59,768 nucleotides of DNA from Streptomyces sp. NRRL WC-3618 (GTDB lineage Bacteria > Actinomycetota > Actinomycetes > Streptomycetales > Streptomycetaceae), in contig NZ_LGDW01000382.1 of the NCBI RefSeq assembly GCF_001280005.1, positions 1 through 59,768 of the forward strand. Direction: 5' to 3'. Under the pieces are notes generated by a model that saw only the letters and a program-made list of their open reading frames with translations, was not told the DNA's origin and ran no database searches. A program made the position numbers and the translations under genes. Shown here piece after piece: positions 56,789 to 59,768 of the stretch. Position 1 is the first letter of the stretch; the number at the start of each line of letters is the position of its first letter.

Positions 56789-58396
56789 TCAGTTGCTCAC
56801 ACCGCGGCCGAGCTCCCAGAGCTGGAGCGTCGAGGAGGAGTTGAGGGCCCACTCGGCGCCCGTGATGCCGTCGCGAGCGGCGATGTACTGGTTGCCCTGC
56901 CACAGCGGCAGTACGGGTACGTCGTCGGCCACGATGTCCTGGATGTCCGTGAGGCTCGCGGAGGCGGTGAGTCGGTCGGCCTCACGGCGGGACTCCGGAA
57001 TCAGGCTGCCGCGGATCTTGGAGTTCGCGTACGGCAGGCTGAGGAAGTTGTCCTTGTCGAGGAACGGGGCGAGGTAGTTGTCGGCGTCGGGGAAGTCCGG
57101 GAACCAGCCCATGCCGAAGACGTCGTACTCACGCTTCTTCTCGGCCGGGCGGAAGGTGTCCCAAGGGGCGCCCTCGATGGTGACGTTGAACAACCCGCTG
57201 GCGTTGAGCTGCTTCTGCAGTTCCTCGAACTCCGGCTTGGTGGCGGCCCCGTAGTGGTCGGTCGTGTAATGCAGGGTCAGTTTCACCGGGGTGGTGATTC
57301 CGGCGTTCCGCAGCAGGTTTTTGGCCTTGATGTCGCTCGGCTCGCCGTACTTGTTGAAGAAGGAGTTCGAGTGACCGGTGATGGTGGCCGGGACCAGGGA
57401 GAAGAGCGGCTGGGCCTCGTCGCCGTACACCTTCGCCACGAGTTCGGCGCGGTTGATGATCTGGGCCATCGCCTGGCGGACCGCTTTGTTCTTCACCGTC
57501 GGGGCGTCGGTGTTGAAGGCGAGGTAGCGGATTTCGAGGCCGGGCATCTGGACGAGGTCGATGTCGCCGGTCGAGCCCCCGTCGAGCTTGCGGATCTGCT
57601 CGGGGGTCATCGTGCGGGTCATCAGGTCGATGTCGCCGTCGGAGAGCGCGGTGCCCATCGCGTCGGCGTCCTGGAACGACCGCAGTTCGACCTTGCCGTT
57701 CTTCGGCGTCAACTGCCCCTTGTAGCGGCTGTTCTTGGTGAAGACGGCCTTGACGAGTTCGTTGTCCTTGACCTCGGACTGGAGCGTGTACGGGCCGGAG
57801 CCGTCGACGTCGAAGCCGTCGCGCAGCTTGTCCTTGTCGTAGTCGTCCGGGTTGACGATGCCGGCGACCGGGGTGGACAGCTTGAACGGGAAGGTGGCGT
57901 CGGCGGTCTTGAGGTGGAAGATCACCTCGCGGTCGCCCTGGGTCTCGACGGTGTCGATCGTGGACAGCAGGGCGAACACACCGCTGTCGGCCTGGATCCG
58001 CAGGGCCCGCTCGATGGAGAACTTCACGTCGGACGCCGTGACGGCGTCTCCGTTGGAGAACTCGAGGCCCTTGCGCAGGGTGCAGACGTAGCGCTCGTTG
58101 CCGCTGTCCGTGAACCCGCACCTCTCGGCGGCCTCGGGCACCGGCTCGCCGTCGCCGCGCGGCTGGACCATGAGGGTCTGCACGGTCTGGCGCAGGATGT
58201 TCCAGGTGCCGACGTCGTAGGCGTAGGCCGGGTCGATCGGCGCCGGGGCGTCCTTCGAGGCGGTGAACCGGTCCGTGGTGCCGACGACGATCGCGTCGCC
58301 GCTGCTGCTGCCCCCACCGTTGACGCTGCCACAGGCGGCGAGCGCCGGGGCGAGCAGGCCGACAACCGTCGGCAGCACCAAAGTCTTGCGGATCAT
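56789..58396 (-). CDS. ABC-type oligopeptide/dipeptide-binding lipoprotein 2
   Basis: The 535-residue paralogue of the neighbouring receptor has signal MIRKTLVLPTVVGLLAPALA, lipobox LAAC and the same GSVNGG start of the mature protein. Shared blocks are YVCTLRKGLEFSNGDAVTAS, GSGPYTLQSE and WFPDFPDADNYLAPFLD. ATG 58396 has GGAG nine bases upstream. The pair arose by tandem duplication and has diverged; the two may bind different peptides. Confidence 0.93.
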   Translation of the reverse strand: MIRKTLVLPTVVGLLAPALAACGSVNGGGSSSGDAIVVGTTDRFTASKDAPAPIDPAYAYDVGTWNILRQTVQTLMVQPRGDGEPVPEAAERCGFTDSGNERYVCTLRKGLEFSNGDAVTASDVKFSIERALRIQADSGVFALLSTIDTVETQGDREVIFHLKTADATFPFKLSTPVAGIVNPDDYDKDKLRDGFDVDGSGPYTLQSEVKDNELVKAVFTKNSRYKGQLTPKNGKVELRSFQDADAMGTALSDGDIDLMTRTMTPEQIRKLDGGSTGDIDLVQMPGLEIRYLAFNTDAPTVKNKAVRQAMAQIINRAELVAKVYGDEAQPLFSLVPATITGHSNSFFNKYGEPSDIKAKNLLRNAGITTPVKLTLHYTTDHYGAATKPEFEELQKQLNASGLFNVTIEGAPWDTFRPAEKKREYDVFGMGWFPDFPDADNYLAPFLDKDNFLSLPYANSKIRGSLIPESRREADRLTASASLTDIQDIVADDVPVLPLWQGNQYIAARDGITGAEWALNSSSTLQLWELGRGVSN

Positions 58397-58855
58397 GCTC
58401 GGGTTCTCCAGGCTGTCGATCCCAGGGGTCCCGGCGGGCGTGGGGTGGGGCGCACGGGTGAGGGATTGTGTCGATGTTCCGCCAACGAGATTAGTCCGGA
58501 CCGCCCAGAGGCCCGCATTCAGCCGGAGTTGAGAGCTCATCACGCTGCGAAACCGGGTGTGGACGCACCGAAAGAGCGACACGGGAAGGATTCCGCGCAG
58601 GCTCCCCCCAATCGGGACACAAGGTCGCCTCAAGAACCCCTCAAGGGGGTGCGTGTAGAGGGCATCCGCCCGCTGTCGAGCCCTTGCCGCGTGGTGAACC
58701 TCACACATGTGGAACGCGTGGGCTCCTGGGTGGATTCGGTCGCCGACAGAGATCACCGGAGACCGTAATTCTCATGTGACGGTCCACCTGTTCATCCGCG
58801 CGTGATCCCGCATCAGATCGGGCACCCTCGGTAAACGGTCAGCGCATTTCCGTCA
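58397..58855. other. Intergenic region upstream of the binding-protein genes
   Basis: These 459 bases hold no convincing gene. They contain the promoter side of the lipoprotein pair and the 3' side of the HAD gene. A short stem ACCCCTCAAGGGGGT lies near 58636-58650. Confidence 0.55.
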
Positions 58856-59554
58856 TCAGTAGTTCGCCATCAGCCCGCGCAGAAACGGCAGGTCGACTTC
58901 TTCCAGCGAGGTCACGACGGTGCGGCGCGCACCGGGGGCGATGGGCGCGACGGACGGTACGGCCACGACATGGCAGCCCGCGGCCTCGGCAGCGGCGACC
59001 CCGGTCGCCGTGTCCTCCACGACGGCGCATCTCGCCGGATCGACGCCGAGCCCGGCGGCCGCGATCAGATAGGGGTCGGGATGGGGCTTCGTACGCTCCA
59101 CCTCGTCCCCGGCGATGCTCAGGGCGAAGTGCTGCGTGCCCAGCGAGGTCAGAACGCGGTCGATGATGCGGCGGTGCGAGGCGGAGACGAGGGCCGTCGG
59201 GATCTCGTGCGCGGAGAGCTCGGCGAGGAGGCGGGCGGCGCCCGGCATGAGGGGCAGGGCGCGGCCGATACGGTCCTCGAACCCGTCGTTGAGCAGGACC
59301 GACAGTTCGGCGAACGTGATGTCGGCGCCGGTGGCCTCGATGAGGAACCCGGCGCTGCGGGTCATCGGGCCGCCGACCACGACGTGCCGCCAGGAGTCGT
59401 CGAGGGCGTGGCCGAGGCCGGCGAAGATCTCGACCTCGACGTCCCACCAGAACCCCTCGGTGTCCACCAGGGTGCCGTCCATGTCGAGGAGTACGGCCTG
59501 CAGTGCTGAGCCTTCGGCCGTACGGGTTCCGAGCGCGGGGACCGTGCTGGTCAT
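58856..59554 (-). CDS. HAD-superfamily phosphatase (beta-phosphoglucomutase/GPH-like)
   Basis: The 232-residue enzyme has motif I AVLLDMDGTLVDTEGFWWD (nucleophile and acid Asp), motif II TALVSASHRR, motif III Lys in RTKPHPDPYLIAAAGLG and motif IV VVEDTATGVAAAEAAGCHVV. The helical cap follows motif I. ATG 59554 has AGGAGG about nine bases upstream. The substrate is a small phospho-compound that cannot be named from sequence. It follows metH on the same strand. Confidence 0.93.
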   Translation of the reverse strand: MTSTVPALGTRTAEGSALQAVLLDMDGTLVDTEGFWWDVEVEIFAGLGHALDDSWRHVVVGGPMTRSAGFLIEATGADITFAELSVLLNDGFEDRIGRALPLMPGAARLLAELSAHEIPTALVSASHRRIIDRVLTSLGTQHFALSIAGDEVERTKPHPDPYLIAAAGLGVDPARCAVVEDTATGVAAAEAAGCHVVAVPSVAPIAPGARRTVVTSLEEVDLPFLRGLMANY

Positions 59555-59580
59555 CCTGGCGCACCTCCTTGAGGGACGAT

Positions 59581-59621
59581 CAGGCCGGTTGCCCCTGAAT
59601 GCACAGAGGGCAACCGGCCTG
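59581..59621 (-). terminator. 14-bp hairpin downstream of metH
   Basis: CAGGCCGGTTGCCC at 59581-59594 pairs with GGGCAACCGGCCTG at 59608-59621. Confidence 0.88.
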
Positions 59622-59669
59622 CGGTGGACCGTCAAGTGTACGTCGTGTTCGATCAGCGCGCTCTGGAAT

Positions 59670-59768
59670 TCAGCGTGCGTTGAAGTATTTGGCGTCGGGG
59701 TGGTGGATGACGATGGCGTCGGTGGACTGTTCGGGGTGGAGCTGGAACTCCTCGGAGAGGTGGACGCC
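59670..59768 (-). CDS. metH: Methionine synthase MetH, C-terminal end (partial)
   Basis: Only the last 32 residues are in the window: VHLSEEFQLHPEQSTDAIVI then HHPDAKYFNAR and the stop. This is the end of the SAM-binding activation domain of cobalamin-dependent methionine synthase. The same gene lies at the far end of this locus in mycobacteria (Rv2124c). A BtuF-like corrinoid-type binder sits at the other end of the window, but no link is shown. Confidence 0.8.
   Translation of the reverse strand, partial: GVHLSEEFQLHPEQSTDAIVIHHPDAKYFNAR

Noticed and set aside
55060..58768. Long plus-strand frames opposite the two binding lipoproteins
   Set aside because: They are antisense shadows; the minus frames have signal peptides, lipoboxes and family motifs.

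Overview
The window is high-GC, GTG/TTG-start-rich chromosomal DNA of a Streptomyces-type actinobacterium. The evidence is strong third-position GC bias, a conservon with a P450, the Pup-proteasome locus, dispersed Streptomyces-type intergenic repeats, and a gene order (5'-3' exonuclease, helY, tatC, tatA, pafC, pafB, pafA, prcA, prcB, pup, dop, arc/mpa, trmI, recB-like nuclease, metH) that follows the order I recall for mycobacteria (Rv2090 to Rv2124c).

Layout. 1-9000: a partial LysR regulator divergent from a TDT-family membrane protein; a BtuF-like metal-chelate binder with an XRE-cupin regulator; a glycine betaine/proline ABC system with fused permease-receptor; a 5'-3' exonuclease; an iron-box-controlled siderophore-interacting protein. 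9137-27680: a nitrogen module (APC permease; TetR; two DUF1989 proteins; urea/guanidine carboxylase; allophanate hydrolase) whose two arms share the same TetR-type palindrome. It is interrupted by accessory DNA: an unusual terpene-synthase-like protein with a Cys-rich segment, a gene-poor 1.1 kb stretch, an RluA pseudouridine synthase, a probable tnpB 3' remnant, and a conservon (cvnA-B-C-D) followed by a CYP157-like P450 that lacks the ExxR motif.

27879-47003: Ski2-like helicase HelY, TatC/TatA, the DNA-damage activator pair PafC/PafB, two FKBP-type isomerases, PafA ligase, an MFS transporter with a divergent LacI regulator, the operon pup - endonuclease VII - prcB - prcA, Dop, and the ARC/Mpa ATPase. 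47257-59768: a ferredoxin, a secreted hypothetical protein, TrmI, a badly frameshifted stretch (glycoside-hydrolase-like and acyltransferase pseudogenes), an M50/CBS protease, a RecB-family nuclease, an orphan NarL response regulator, two paralogous oligopeptide-type binding lipoproteins, a HAD phosphatase and the 3' end of metH.

How they work together. PafA, Dop, Pup, ARC and PrcAB form the complete pupylation-proteasome pathway. PafB and PafC are encoded in the same locus, and three nuclease/helicase genes here (the exonuclease, helY and the recB-like gene) carry promoters matching the TTGTCRGTG-N8-TAnnnT motif known for PafBC-dependent, LexA-independent DNA-damage genes. At two of them the predicted transcript begins at the start codon. 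The nitrogen module is best read as guanidine or urea carboxylation, deimination and allophanate hydrolysis under one TetR regulator.
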